A stretch of 14,851 bases of DNA from JAJFKJ01 sp964443025. GTDB taxonomy: Bacteria > Pseudomonadota > Gammaproteobacteria > JABCZS01. The notes under the pieces are model-generated. The model worked only from the letters and a program-made list of their open reading frames with translations, did not search any database and had not been told where the DNA came from. Below are positions 1 to 7,982 of the stretch, piece by piece. The position numbers and the translations under genes are program-made. The DNA lies in NCBI GenBank assembly GCA_964443025.1, contig CAYUEL010000045.1, positions 1-14,851 of the forward strand, written 5' to 3'. Numbering within the stretch: position 1 is the first letter of the stretch; the number at the start of each line of letters is the position of its first letter.

Positions 1-72
1 TCTCTGACTCTTGATTAAGAACATTTTTTCGATGCATTAAAATAGCAGGGTTGCATAGTCGATGTAGCATCG
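1..72 (+). pseudogene. Probable upstream part of the AddB-like gene, broken by two in-frame stops
   Basis: This stretch is read in the same frame as the AddB-like gene that opens at 73. It contains TAA at 16-18 and TAG at 43-45, but between and after the stops it reads like protein (EHFFDALK, then QGCIVDVASMPDKAQ running into the annotated start). Each stop is one C-to-T change away from a Gln codon (CAA, CAG). The neighbouring frames also contain stops and do not give a better reading. AddB-family proteins are usually 850 residues or longer and the downstream ORF has 656, so an N-terminal part is expected here. I infer a decayed 5' end; only 72 bases are visible, so the rest cannot be judged. 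Confidence 0.4.
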
Positions 73-2043
73 ATGCCTGACAAAGCGCAATGCATTCAAC
101 GTCACACCTATTCAAATATTAAGCAAGAAATAAGCCATATTGCATTGGAAATAAAGGCATGTTTGGATAAAGATCCTCATCCAGATTTACCTTATGGTGT
201 TGTAGTTCCGCAATTAAGTGAACATTGGCGCTTAATTAATGATATATTCACCGATGTTTTTTCACCCTACGATAGAGTTCCTGTTGGCGAAAAATCCGAA
301 TTACCTTTTAATATATCTGCAGGAAATCCATTGTACGATGTGAACATTATCCATTCCATATGGATATTGCTTGATATATTAACCAGCGACCCAAGTGTTC
401 AAACATGGACACAATTATGCCGATCGCCATTCATCGAGGGTGGAATGACAGAAATGGCAACACGTTCGCAATGGGAATTCACATTACGAAAACCACAAAC
501 GTTGTATCTTGATTGGAATTGGGTTTTAGAGCGTAAAGATATCCCTGAAATATTGAAAAAATGTTTAGATGGCGCGTTTACGATGTTAAATAATAAACCT
601 CATCAAGAAAAACCTAGCGTTTGGCATTCATGGTTGCTCGAGTATTTGAAACAATGGGGTTGGCCAGGCGAACGTAATTTAAATAGCGAAGAATATCAAG
701 CAGTGATGCATTTTTATCGATTGCTAAACGAGTTACCCAGCATGGATTTAATCATGCAAAAGGTTGATATTAAAACCGTGATATCGCAATTAAAAACACA
801 AGCATTGGCGCGTATGTTTCAACCTGAATCAGAAGATAAGCCGATACAAGTATTGGGCATGCTAGAAGCAGCAGGACAACAATTTAATCAACTTTGGATA
901 ACAGGCATGTCATTTGATATCTGGCCACAACGACCGAATCCAAATCCATTTATTCCAACGCATATACAAGTGTCTGAAAACATGCCACATGCCAATGCGC
1001 AACGTGAATACGATTATGCGCAAGCATTATTAAATCGTTTAGTTACCGCAAGTAATACCTTGCATTTCAGTTATTCAAAATATGATTTAAATGGAGATAG
1101 TGCGCGGTTACCTAGTCCGTTAATTCAAGATTACCCTGAAAAAGATGTGTCCACTATTTCAAGCGAAATAAATTTATTGAATGCTTTAATGGGAACACAA
1201 AAAATTACTCCGTTACCTGAAACCAACGGAATTGAATTAGTAGAGGGTAATGTTAAAGGTGGATCTGGAATATTTAAGTCTCAAGCCGCATGCCCATTTC
1301 AGGCCTATGCAAAATACCGTTTGAATGCGACAACGCCCGAATTACCAGTATTAGGAATTTCAGCGATTACCAAAGGAAATGTGTTACATAAAACATTGGA
1401 AACATTGTGGGGTTTCATTAAAGATCAGGATAAATTATTAACCTATGATGCAGAAGAATTAACGGCATTAGCCGCGGATTATTTGGATCAGGTGTTGCGA
1501 CAAGTTAATCCTACATTACCCATTCAGCAACAACGACTTGAAAAACGTCGTGCATTACCTTTAATCGTAAAATGGTTGATGCTTGAAAAAACACGCCCTT
1601 CATTTAAAATTCATGCGTTAGAAAAAGCGATGCAAGTCAATGTAAACGGAATCTCATTAAATGTTCGCCAAGATCGTGTGGATGAATTATCCGATGGAAG
1701 TTATTTATTAATTGATTACAAATCAGGTGAGGTGAAATCAAAGGATTGGTTAGGCGAACGTCCAGACGAACCTCAATTGCCTTTGTATGCGACGTTAATG
1801 GAAACACCACCCTCGGGAATTGCATTTGGTATGTTGCAATGTAAAGAAGTCGATTTGATTAGTTTGGATGAAAGTAACACGGATTGGCAAAAGCAATTAC
1901 AGGATTGGCGTCAGTCAATAGAAACGTTGGCCTTGGAATTTTCTAGAGGTCGCGCTGATCTTGATCCAAAACACGGCGATCAAACATGCCAACGTTGCGA
2001 TTTGCAATTATTCTGTCGGATTGATGAATATGAATATACATGA
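73..2043 (+). CDS. AddB-like PD-(D/E)XK exonuclease subunit with Fe-S cysteines, N-terminally short
   Basis: This is a probable partner of the downstream helicase in double-strand-break end processing, acting in the cytoplasm on DNA. The C-terminal third carries a RecB/AddB-type nuclease. C407 (in ACPFQ) and C639, C642, C648 (CxxCxxxxxC) match the four cysteines that hold a 4Fe-4S cluster in AddB and Cas4-like nucleases. The nuclease core is H439 (GNVLH), D534 (QDRVDE), D548-x-K550 (IDYKSG) and Q568-x3-Y572 (QLPLY). Residues 1-400 look like the degenerate helicase-like middle of the family (TIGR03623/AddB type). At 656 residues it lacks roughly 200 N-terminal residues, and no good ribosome site precedes ATG 73. 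In-frame stops lie just upstream, so it may be a pseudogene or a shortened protein. The gene is 20 bp overlapped by the helicase gene, which suggests an operon and translational coupling. The family assignment is good; activity is uncertain. Confidence 0.8.
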   Translation: MPDKAQCIQRHTYSNIKQEISHIALEIKACLDKDPHPDLPYGVVVPQLSEHWRLINDIFTDVFSPYDRVPVGEKSELPFNISAGNPLYDVNIIHSIWILLDILTSDPSVQTWTQLCRSPFIEGGMTEMATRSQWEFTLRKPQTLYLDWNWVLERKDIPEILKKCLDGAFTMLNNKPHQEKPSVWHSWLLEYLKQWGWPGERNLNSEEYQAVMHFYRLLNELPSMDLIMQKVDIKTVISQLKTQALARMFQPESEDKPIQVLGMLEAAGQQFNQLWITGMSFDIWPQRPNPNPFIPTHIQVSENMPHANAQREYDYAQALLNRLVTASNTLHFSYSKYDLNGDSARLPSPLIQDYPEKDVSTISSEINLLNALMGTQKITPLPETNGIELVEGNVKGGSGIFKSQAACPFQAYAKYRLNATTPELPVLGISAITKGNVLHKTLETLWGFIKDQDKLLTYDAEELTALAADYLDQVLRQVNPTLPIQQQRLEKRRALPLIVKWLMLEKTRPSFKIHALEKAMQVNVNGISLNVRQDRVDELSDGSYLLIDYKSGEVKSKDWLGERPDEPQLPLYATLMETPPSGIAFGMLQCKEVDLISLDESNTDWQKQLQDWRQSIETLALEFSRGRADLDPKHGDQTCQRCDLQLFCRIDEYEYT

Positions 2044-5000
2044 TCAACAAGCACGAATAGAGGCGCTTCATCCAGCGCAATCATTTATTGTTCAAGCACC
2101 TGCAGGCTCAGGGAAAACGGAATTATTAACACAACGTATTTTAAGTTTACTTGCCAATGCTGTGCATCAACCCGAAGAAGTGTTGGCTATTACGTTTACC
2201 CGAAAAGCTGCCGAAGAAATGCGTTTACGTGTGATGGAATCATTGCAATTGGGAACGCAATCCATACAACCTGAAACAGAACATAAAAAATCCACCTGGA
2301 CATTGGCAAGAAAAGTATTATTAAAAAATGAAACGATGGGCTGGAATTTATTGCTTAATCCACAACGTTTACAGATCATGACGATTGATGCATTTTGCGC
2401 GAGCATCGCAAAACAAATGCCAGTACTATCACGCATGGGCGCTTTGCCTAAGGTATCAAATCAACCCTATGTGTTATATCAAAAATCAGCAGAAAAAACG
2501 ATATCTTATTTATTGGAACAAGATGACGATAACATTGAAACATTATTATTGCATTTGGACAATCGTCAAGATAGGGTAAAAAATGAAATTGCGAACATGC
2601 TTCAATACCGTGAACAATGGTTGGGATTAATTATTAATCAAGATCATGATAATTTACGTGAATTTTTAGAGAATACCATTAGAGGCATGATTCATCAAAA
2701 CTTGCAGGATGTGTCGGATACATTCCCCTATGAATTGTGGCATGATTTAAAAACTTTAATAAGGTCTGCCGTTAATCATATAGATAGCCCGGAACTTGAA
2801 AATATCTTAAGATGGGATGGGTGTGAAACGCATCCAGAAGCACTTCCAGAATGGAAGGCATTGGTTGAATGGATATTAACACGGGAAGGAACCGTGCGAA
2901 AACGTGTTGATAAAAACATGGGATTCCCAGGCGACAAAGAGAAAATGAAAGAATGGTTATTTCGTTTAAGCGAACAGCCATTGCTCGTTGAATACTTACA
3001 ACACATACGAGTATTGCCACAACCTTATTACACGGAAAATCAATGGCAAGTGTTACAATCCTTATTTAAAATATTGCCCATTGCAAGTGCACAATTACTG
3101 TTAGAGTTTCAGCAGCAACGTTGCATTGATTTTAGTGAGGTGGCGCAATCCGCTTTGTTTGCTTTAAAGAGCCAGGATGACCCGAGTGATTTATTATTAA
3201 AACTGGACAATCAAATCAATCACATTCTTGTGGATGAGTTTCAAGACACTTCTATTTTACAATTTCAATTACTTGAGAAGCTTGTTTCTGGTTGGGAAGA
3301 AAACGACGGAAGAACATTATTTTTAGTGGGTGATCCCATGCAATCCATTTATCGTTTTCGTCAAGCACAGGTTGGATTATTTTTGCGTGCGCAACAAGAA
3401 GGCATTGGATCGATCAAACTAATCAATCTGAGCTTGCAAATGAATTTCCGCTCACGCGCTGGTTTAATACATTGGTTTAACCAGCATGCGCCACGTTGTT
3501 TTTCAGAAAACAGTGACATGACATTAGGCGCAATTACCTATTCACCTTCAAAAGCATTAGAACAACATGATAATACGCGGTGCGTGCATGCTTATGCATC
3601 GAAGGATTCAAAGCAGCAAGCACTTCAACTGATCGATACATTAAAAGTGTTGGAAAGTAATCAGGATATTCAATCCATTGCTATTTTAGTTCGGGCAAGG
3701 AATCATCTTGTCGAGATTACGGCAGCATTGGCACAAGAGGGGATTCCTTATCAAGCCATTGAGCTTGAGTCATTGCATCAACGTCCCGTGATACAGCATT
3801 TGTTGGCATTGACACGTGCATTTATTAGCTTAAACGATACTATTGCTTGGTTGGCTGTGTTGCGAGGCCCTTTTTGCGGATTGTCTTTGGAGGATATTAC
3901 ACTATTGCGAGAAAGCAAAAAAGATAAAACAGTTTATCAAAATATCATGAATCACAATAATAATTTAAGCGCGGATGGGATTAATATATTAAATAGAATA
4001 AGTCCGGTTTTTCGACATTATATGCTGGAAAAGCACCGCATGAGCCTTTCAAACACCCTTAAAAGTTTATGGATTGCGTTGGGTGGACCGGCATATCTAT
4101 CCGATGAGCAAACATTGCATGATGCGCAAGCATTTTTTGATTTACTGGCAAGTTGTGAACAGGGTGGAACATTGGAAGATGAATCTGCATTTATGCAACA
4201 ATTGGAAAAAACATTTAGCCAGCCGATTAATGGCAGCAGCAAAATACAAGTGATGACAATTCATCGCGCTAAAGGTTTGGAATTTGATGCCGTATTCATT
4301 CCTGGGTTAGAGCGTCGAACCTCTGCCAGCGATAAGCCTTTGTTGCTTTGGGATGATCTATTGTTTGCGCCCATTCATGCGACGCAAAATCAAGATGAAC
4401 CTATCTATGATTATCTATGGCATATTCAAAAACGAAAAGGACACTATGAATTAGGACGTTTATTGTATGTTGCCCTCACGCGTGCCAGAAATCAATTGCA
4501 TTTATTTGCTTGCATCGATGATGAGAAATCCGAACCTACAAAAGGAAGCTTTTTATCCTTGTTATGGACAGGTTTAGAATCTGAATTTGTGTCAAATATA
4601 AATGAAACACCTTATGTAACATCCGATCAATCTAAACCCTTAATGCGTTTAGATCCCAATTGGAAGTGGCCCCATGATTTTCCCGCATTGCAATTATTGA
4701 GTGAAATAGATACAACGAAAGGAAATCATGTTTCTATGGATATGTGTAGTTCTAAACGATTACGTGAAAAAGCCCTAGGAACCGTATTGCACAGCGCGTT
4801 GCATCATCAGCATGGCAATGAAACAATGTGGAGAATGCATCTATTGGAGTTAGGTATTCATGATGATATAGACGAGGCAGTGGGTATTATTAAACAAGGA
4901 TTTCAAAAGTCTAAATCGGATAAACGTGGCCAATGGATTTTAAATCAAACAGAAGAAAATTCTGAATATGCTATTTTAGCGCGGCATAAAGATGAATTTG

Positions 5001-5254
5001 CTAGTATCATTATTGATAAAACTTTCGTAGATGAGCAGGGGGTTCGTTGGATTATCGATTATAAAACCAGCCAGCCTGGCGATATGCCGCTAGAACAATT
5101 TTATGAACGTGCCCATGAGCAACATGCCGAGCAACTCGAACGCTACGCTGCGATATTGGCGCAGCAAGAGGAACGCCCGATTAAACTGGGGTTATATTTT
5201 CCGTTGTTTTCAGGTTGGTATGAGTGGGAGTTTTGTGAAAGGAATGCCGTGTGA
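2024..5254 (+). CDS. AddA/RecB-like UvrD-family helicase-nuclease
   Basis: This is an ATP-dependent superfamily 1A DNA helicase fused to a C-terminal RecB-type nuclease, expected to unwind and resect double-strand ends for recombination. Counting from ATG 2024: Walker A APAGSGKT (25-32, K31), motif Ia ITFTRKAAEEM, motif II VDEFQDTS (D404, E405), motif III LVGDPMQSIYRFR, motif IV MNFRS, motif V VMTIHRAKGLEF (743-754) and motif VI YVALTRAR (815-822). The nuclease shows H923 (GTVLH), D1012-Y-K1014 (IIDYKTS) and Q1037-L-E-R-Y1041. All catalytic positions are present, so it looks intact. Its 1076 residues are slightly shorter than Bacillus AddA. The open frame extends to 1961, but that would overlap the AddB gene by 83 bp. 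ATG 2024 or 2030, behind a weak CGGA, is preferred and gives a 14-20 bp overlap typical of coupled translation. Confidence 0.92.
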   Translation: MNMNIHDQQARIEALHPAQSFIVQAPAGSGKTELLTQRILSLLANAVHQPEEVLAITFTRKAAEEMRLRVMESLQLGTQSIQPETEHKKSTWTLARKVLLKNETMGWNLLLNPQRLQIMTIDAFCASIAKQMPVLSRMGALPKVSNQPYVLYQKSAEKTISYLLEQDDDNIETLLLHLDNRQDRVKNEIANMLQYREQWLGLIINQDHDNLREFLENTIRGMIHQNLQDVSDTFPYELWHDLKTLIRSAVNHIDSPELENILRWDGCETHPEALPEWKALVEWILTREGTVRKRVDKNMGFPGDKEKMKEWLFRLSEQPLLVEYLQHIRVLPQPYYTENQWQVLQSLFKILPIASAQLLLEFQQQRCIDFSEVAQSALFALKSQDDPSDLLLKLDNQINHILVDEFQDTSILQFQLLEKLVSGWEENDGRTLFLVGDPMQSIYRFRQAQVGLFLRAQQEGIGSIKLINLSLQMNFRSRAGLIHWFNQHAPRCFSENSDMTLGAITYSPSKALEQHDNTRCVHAYASKDSKQQALQLIDTLKVLESNQDIQSIAILVRARNHLVEITAALAQEGIPYQAIELESLHQRPVIQHLLALTRAFISLNDTIAWLAVLRGPFCGLSLEDITLLRESKKDKTVYQNIMNHNNNLSADGINILNRISPVFRHYMLEKHRMSLSNTLKSLWIALGGPAYLSDEQTLHDAQAFFDLLASCEQGGTLEDESAFMQQLEKTFSQPINGSSKIQVMTIHRAKGLEFDAVFIPGLERRTSASDKPLLLWDDLLFAPIHATQNQDEPIYDYLWHIQKRKGHYELGRLLYVALTRARNQLHLFACIDDEKSEPTKGSFLSLLWTGLESEFVSNINETPYVTSDQSKPLMRLDPNWKWPHDFPALQLLSEIDTTKGNHVSMDMCSSKRLREKALGTVLHSALHHQHGNETMWRMHLLELGIHDDIDEAVGIIKQGFQKSKSDKRGQWILNQTEENSEYAILARHKDEFASIIIDKTFVDEQGVRWIIDYKTSQPGDMPLEQFYERAHEQHAEQLERYAAILAQQEERPIKLGLYFPLFSGWYEWEFCERNAV

Positions 5255-5267
5255 ATACACACGGCAT
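5244..5267 (+). other. Hairpin spanning the helicase stop codon
   Basis: ATGCCGTGT (5244-5252) and ACACGGCAT (5259-5267) form a perfect 9-bp stem with a 6-base loop, and the TGA stop at 5252-5254 lies inside it. No T-run follows, so it is not a classical intrinsic terminator. It may protect the 3' end of the message or act with Rho; this is inference. Confidence 0.4.
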
Positions 5268-5312
5268 GCTGACTATATTGCGCTGAGTCTGTAATCAGAA
5301 CCGCGTACTCTT

Positions 5313-5340
5313 CGTCATCCCCGCGAAGGCGGGGATCCAG
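5313..5340. repeat. Dispersed palindrome with GAAG loop
   Basis: ATCCCCGC (5317-5324), loop GAAG, GCGGGGAT (5329-5336) form a perfect 8-bp hairpin framed by GTC and CCAG. The same design occurs again at 13031-13122 in this window, so it is an interspersed repeat family (REP-like). It fills most of the gap between the helicase and the nucleotidase genes. Confidence 0.75.
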
Positions 5341-5351
5341 TGTGACAATTA

Positions 5352-5360
5352 TGTTATACT
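5352..5360 (+). promoter_or_regulatory. Extended -10 promoter for the 5'-nucleotidase, apparently leaderless
   Basis: TGTTATACT is a TGn-TATACT extended -10 element. No convincing -35 hexamer lies 17 bases upstream, where the dispersed hairpin sits. The hexamer ends only 6 bases before ATG 5367, so transcription should begin at or beside the A of the start codon. No Shine-Dalgarno sequence is present, which fits a leaderless message. Confidence 0.5.
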
Positions 5361-5366
5361 ATCCCA

Positions 5367-6272
5367 ATGCCAAAAAAACTACCTCACAAATTAGTCGTCA
5401 GTATTTCATCGAGAGCGCTCTTTGACCTCGATGAAAGCCATCAAGTTTACGAACAAGAGGGTATTGAAGCCTATTCCAGCTATCAAATTCAGCACGAAAA
5501 CGAGCCATTAAAACCCGGTTCCGCTTTTCGCATGATCAAAAAATTATTGGCATTGAATCAAGATCACGAACAACCCTTAGTCGAAATTATTTTATTGTCC
5601 CGTAATAGCGCAGATACTGGGTTGCGTATCTTTAATTCGATTCAACATTATGATCTCAAAATGACCCGTGCGGTATTCACCAGCGGCCGTTCACCCTTCG
5701 ATTATGTTCAAGCATTCAATACACATCTATTTTTATCGGCCGATCCTGCGGACGTACGTAAAGCATTAGATGTAAAACTTGCTGCCGCTGCGATTTTACC
5801 GAGTATTACTCAAACGAATGAACATCCTGAATTACGGATTGCCTTTGATGGTGATGCCGTGATATTTTCCGATGAATCGGAACGTATTTATCAAGAACAA
5901 AGTTTAGAAGCCTTTAATGCCAATGAAATCAAAGAAGCGCAAAAGCCTTTAAGTGCCGGACCTTTTAAGAATTTCTTAGAAACATTGAGCGCTATTCACC
6001 AGCTCTATCCAGCAGAAAAATCACCCATTCGTACGGCATTGGTTACAGCGCGATCGGCTCCTGCACATGAGCGTGTAATTCGCACATTACGTGCATGGGA
6101 CATTCGCATCGACGAAGCTTTATTTTTGGGTGGATTAGATAAAGGTGAATTCTTACGTGCTTTTGGCGCCGATATTTTCTTTGATGATCAACAAGCCCAT
6201 TGCGACTCAGCGCGTGCGCATGTCGCAACCGGGCATGTGCCGCATGGAATTACATTGTTACATTCGAAGTGA
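5367..6272 (+). CDS. Cytosolic 5'-nucleotidase family protein (PF06189 type)
   Basis: This probably hydrolyses nucleoside monophosphates to nucleosides in the cytoplasm, as known for the cytosolic 5'-nucleotidase I family; the substrate here is not known. The second half has the family signature RIAFDGDAVIFSDESE, with D161 and D163 as a HAD-like DxD pair, and the length of 301 residues is normal. The two halves are visibly related. Residues about 8-133 (ALFDLDESHQVYEQEGIEAY, then EPLKPGSAF, then LLSRNSAD) line up with about 153-285 (AVIFSDESERIYQEQSLEAF, KPLSAGPF, VTARSAPA), so the N-terminal D20-L-D22 mirrors D161-G-D163. The start is chosen because the -10 box abuts it. Its end overlaps the convergent downstream gene by 15 bp. 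Confidence 0.88.
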   Translation: MPKKLPHKLVVSISSRALFDLDESHQVYEQEGIEAYSSYQIQHENEPLKPGSAFRMIKKLLALNQDHEQPLVEIILLSRNSADTGLRIFNSIQHYDLKMTRAVFTSGRSPFDYVQAFNTHLFLSADPADVRKALDVKLAAAAILPSITQTNEHPELRIAFDGDAVIFSDESERIYQEQSLEAFNANEIKEAQKPLSAGPFKNFLETLSAIHQLYPAEKSPIRTALVTARSAPAHERVIRTLRAWDIRIDEALFLGGLDKGEFLRAFGADIFFDDQQAHCDSARAHVATGHVPHGITLLHSK

Positions 6273-7562
6273 AAGTGAAGAAGTTGTCTCAAAATCTTTT
6301 TCCAACTCATTTACCCAATCAGGCAAGGGCATGGGTGCCGCTGAATTTTTATACTGGCCGAGTAAAGTAATGCTCATAACGACAAACGTACCCAATAGGA
6401 GATAACCGCTTTGAGTAATGCGGTTTTCATTTTCTTGCGCTTTGTTTGCTTCTTGTTCTAATTGATTAAGATCAATATGAGCTACTTTTGCTATTGCAAA
6501 AAGACGGTTAAAACCTTTATCAAATGCCTTGGATTTTTCTTCCGTGAATGGCCTTGGGTATTTATTCAAATCCTGCAAATGTTTTATAAAATGATGACGG
6601 TAATTATAATACATACGATTACCTATGTAGGTGGGTACAAATAAAACAGCCACAAAGCCTGTAAAAGCGGCTGCTGTCCATGGGTTTTGAGCCACTTGAT
6701 GTAGTGCGCGTTTGCAATAACCAATGATTTCTTGTAAAAGAGATGGCATGGTATTGTATTCATCTTTTAAATTACCTGTATTGAGTTTTAACCAATAGAT
6801 ATCATCGCTGGTTAAATAATCTTTTGACTTTTCCCAGGTGGTTAAAATAGCGGCTAATAATGCTTGTTTACTTGGGTAGCTGTTAGAATCTTTTATGTTA
6901 TTGTAGGTTGTTTGAGTGCCTTTAATGAGTTTTTTTGTTAAGGCTCTTTTTTGTGCGTTGCATGTTAAAAATAACTTATCATCATTAATAAAACTAAAAA
7001 GCTTGGAGAGTTGCGGTTGGATTTCTTTAGGGTATACAAAGCTTCCTGGTTCTTGTTGATAAAATACCGGGTTTTCACAAGCGATATTTAAAATTTCACG
7101 ACCTATTTGGCGTAGGGGCATTCCATCGGTTTTATTTCCTAGCCATGAGTTGTTATTGTGAGTGCGTCGTAACAAATTTAAGGTTTGTAAAACTTCATCC
7201 ACGGGAATATTTTTAAAAGCGTCTTGAATCGTTGCTGGGTTATACAATTGCTTAGCGAGATTTTTACATGTTTCTTTCTGCGCATCTGTTTCTGCTTTTT
7301 CGCAGAGTTCTTTGAGTAGCGCAAGCTTGGAGACATATTGCGTCATTTGTCGATAATTATTTTGCAAATTTGAATCGGTAGGAAGATAAGATCGTCTTTG
7401 AAAAACCGTCGCGTATTCTCCATCTAAAAGCACGTTAAGCGTATTATTGCTAGATTGAGTATTTGAAGAAGTCAGAGGGCTCTGAAGGTCGTGAAAATTG
7501 AGTTCATCCCTCACCTCTTCTCTAACAACCTCTTCGATTAACTCCGCAAATGTTCGTCTCAT
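6258..7562 (-). CDS. Hypothetical protein with two C-terminal membrane segments
   Basis: I do not recognise the family. The 434-residue protein has a charged N-terminus (AELIEEVVREEVRDEL), a polar, mostly helical-looking N-terminal region of about 290 residues, and a hydrophobic segment at about 297-315 (AAFTGFVAVLFVPTYIG). A basic, Tyr/His-rich stretch and a 70-residue loop follow, then a second hydrophobic segment at about 385-404 (YLLLGTFVVMSITLLG) and a 30-residue acidic/Ser tail. There is no signal peptide. An extended -10 promoter and AAGGGG five bases before ATG support the start. It is transcribed toward the nucleotidase gene and diverges from the antitoxin gene. Such two-segment hairpin architecture occurs in membrane-targeted effectors of intracellular bacteria, but also in ordinary inner-membrane proteins; I cannot choose between them. 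Confidence 0.75.
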   Translation of the reverse strand: MRRTFAELIEEVVREEVRDELNFHDLQSPLTSSNTQSSNNTLNVLLDGEYATVFQRRSYLPTDSNLQNNYRQMTQYVSKLALLKELCEKAETDAQKETCKNLAKQLYNPATIQDAFKNIPVDEVLQTLNLLRRTHNNNSWLGNKTDGMPLRQIGREILNIACENPVFYQQEPGSFVYPKEIQPQLSKLFSFINDDKLFLTCNAQKRALTKKLIKGTQTTYNNIKDSNSYPSKQALLAAILTTWEKSKDYLTSDDIYWLKLNTGNLKDEYNTMPSLLQEIIGYCKRALHQVAQNPWTAAAFTGFVAVLFVPTYIGNRMYYNYRHHFIKHLQDLNKYPRPFTEEKSKAFDKGFNRLFAIAKVAHIDLNQLEQEANKAQENENRITQSGYLLLGTFVVMSITLLGQYKNSAAPMPLPDWVNELEKDFETTSSLSLRM

Positions 7563-7591
7563 GTTTGCCCCTTATCTGGTTTGTGAGGCCT

Positions 7592-7600
7592 ATTCTAGCA
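7592..7600 (-). promoter_or_regulatory. Extended -10 promoter of the minus-strand membrane protein gene
   Basis: Read on the minus strand this is TGCTAGAAT, a TGn extended -10 with hexamer TAGAAT. It lies 30 bases before ATG 7562, giving a leader of about 23 bases that includes the AAGGGG ribosome site. The -35 region is weak, as is usual for extended -10 promoters. Confidence 0.45.
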
Positions 7601-7681
7601 TACTGACTCTAAAATAATATTATCTTATATAAATCAAGCGATTAAGGGTTTCCTTTAGCCTATTTAACCTATATGGAAGGG

Positions 7682-7710
7682 TTGACATTTTTTATTCCTT
7701 ACCCTAAAAT
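7682..7710 (+). promoter_or_regulatory. Sigma70-type promoter of the toxin-antitoxin operon
   Basis: A consensus -35 TTGACA (7682-7687) is followed by a 17-base spacer and the -10 TAAAAT (7705-7710). It is the best promoter in the window. The predicted start near 7717 lies within the dyad operator, which overlaps the -10 box and the ribosome site. Confidence 0.75.
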
Positions 7711-7736
7711 AAGAATATAGTATTTTAGTAAGGAAT
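7694..7736. promoter_or_regulatory. Dyad operator for autoregulation of the antitoxin-toxin operon
   Basis: ATTCCTTAC (7694-7702) and GTAAGGAAT (7728-7736) are perfect inverted repeats. The inner CTAAAATA (7704-7711) and TATTTTAG (7721-7728) extend the symmetry. The left arm covers the -10 box and the right arm contains the AAGGA ribosome site of the antitoxin gene. This is the expected binding site for an AbrB-fold antitoxin alone or with its toxin; binding itself is inferred. Confidence 0.65.
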
Positions 7737-7739
7737 AAT

Positions 7740-7982
7740 ATGAGCACCTCAACAGTGACAAGCAAAGGCCAAATTACGATCCCCATCGAAATTCGGAACG
7801 CGCTTAATATTCATGCGGGCGATATCCTTGAGTTTCTTATTGAGCAGGATGGTAAAATAAAACTATTTGCTCAAACAAGAGATGTGCAAGAACTTAAAAA
7901 ATTATTACCCAAACCTAAACAAAAACTTTCTATAGAAGACATGAATACTATCATTGCAAAAAAAGGTGGGAGTGTTGAATAA
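7740..7982 (+). CDS. vapB: AbrB/SpoVT-type antitoxin of a VapBC-like module
   Basis: This small DNA-binding antitoxin is expected to neutralise the adjacent PIN-domain toxin and repress its own operon. Residues 1-48 carry the swapped-hairpin AbrB signature (STVTSKGQITIPIEIRNAL, then GDILEFLIEQDGKI). Residues 50-80 are the polar, charged tail that normally wraps around the toxin (ELKKLLPKPKQKLSIEDM). The length of 80 residues is typical. The start is supported by AAGGA at 7730-7734, five bases before ATG. The stop TAA shares its last base with the toxin ATG (TAATG), so translation is coupled. Promoter and operator lie directly upstream. It could equally be labelled MazE-like by fold, but the PIN partner makes VapB the better name. 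Confidence 0.9.
   Translation: MSTSTVTSKGQITIPIEIRNALNIHAGDILEFLIEQDGKIKLFAQTRDVQELKKLLPKPKQKLSIEDMNTIIAKKGGSVE

Noticed and set aside
16..45. TAA and TAG in the AddB frame as reassigned Gln codons
   Set aside because: Real genes in the window end with TAA (antitoxin, duplicated protein), TAG (606-residue protein, phosphotransferase) and TGA, so all three act as stops. Gene decay is the simpler reading.
1961..2023. Longer helicase start at 1961
   Set aside because: It would overlap the AddB Fe-S cysteine region by 83 bp, and the extra residues do not resemble the family N-terminus, which begins just before the Walker A motif.
5244..5267. Intrinsic terminator of the helicase gene
   Set aside because: The stem is good but no T-run follows, so it is listed only as a hairpin.
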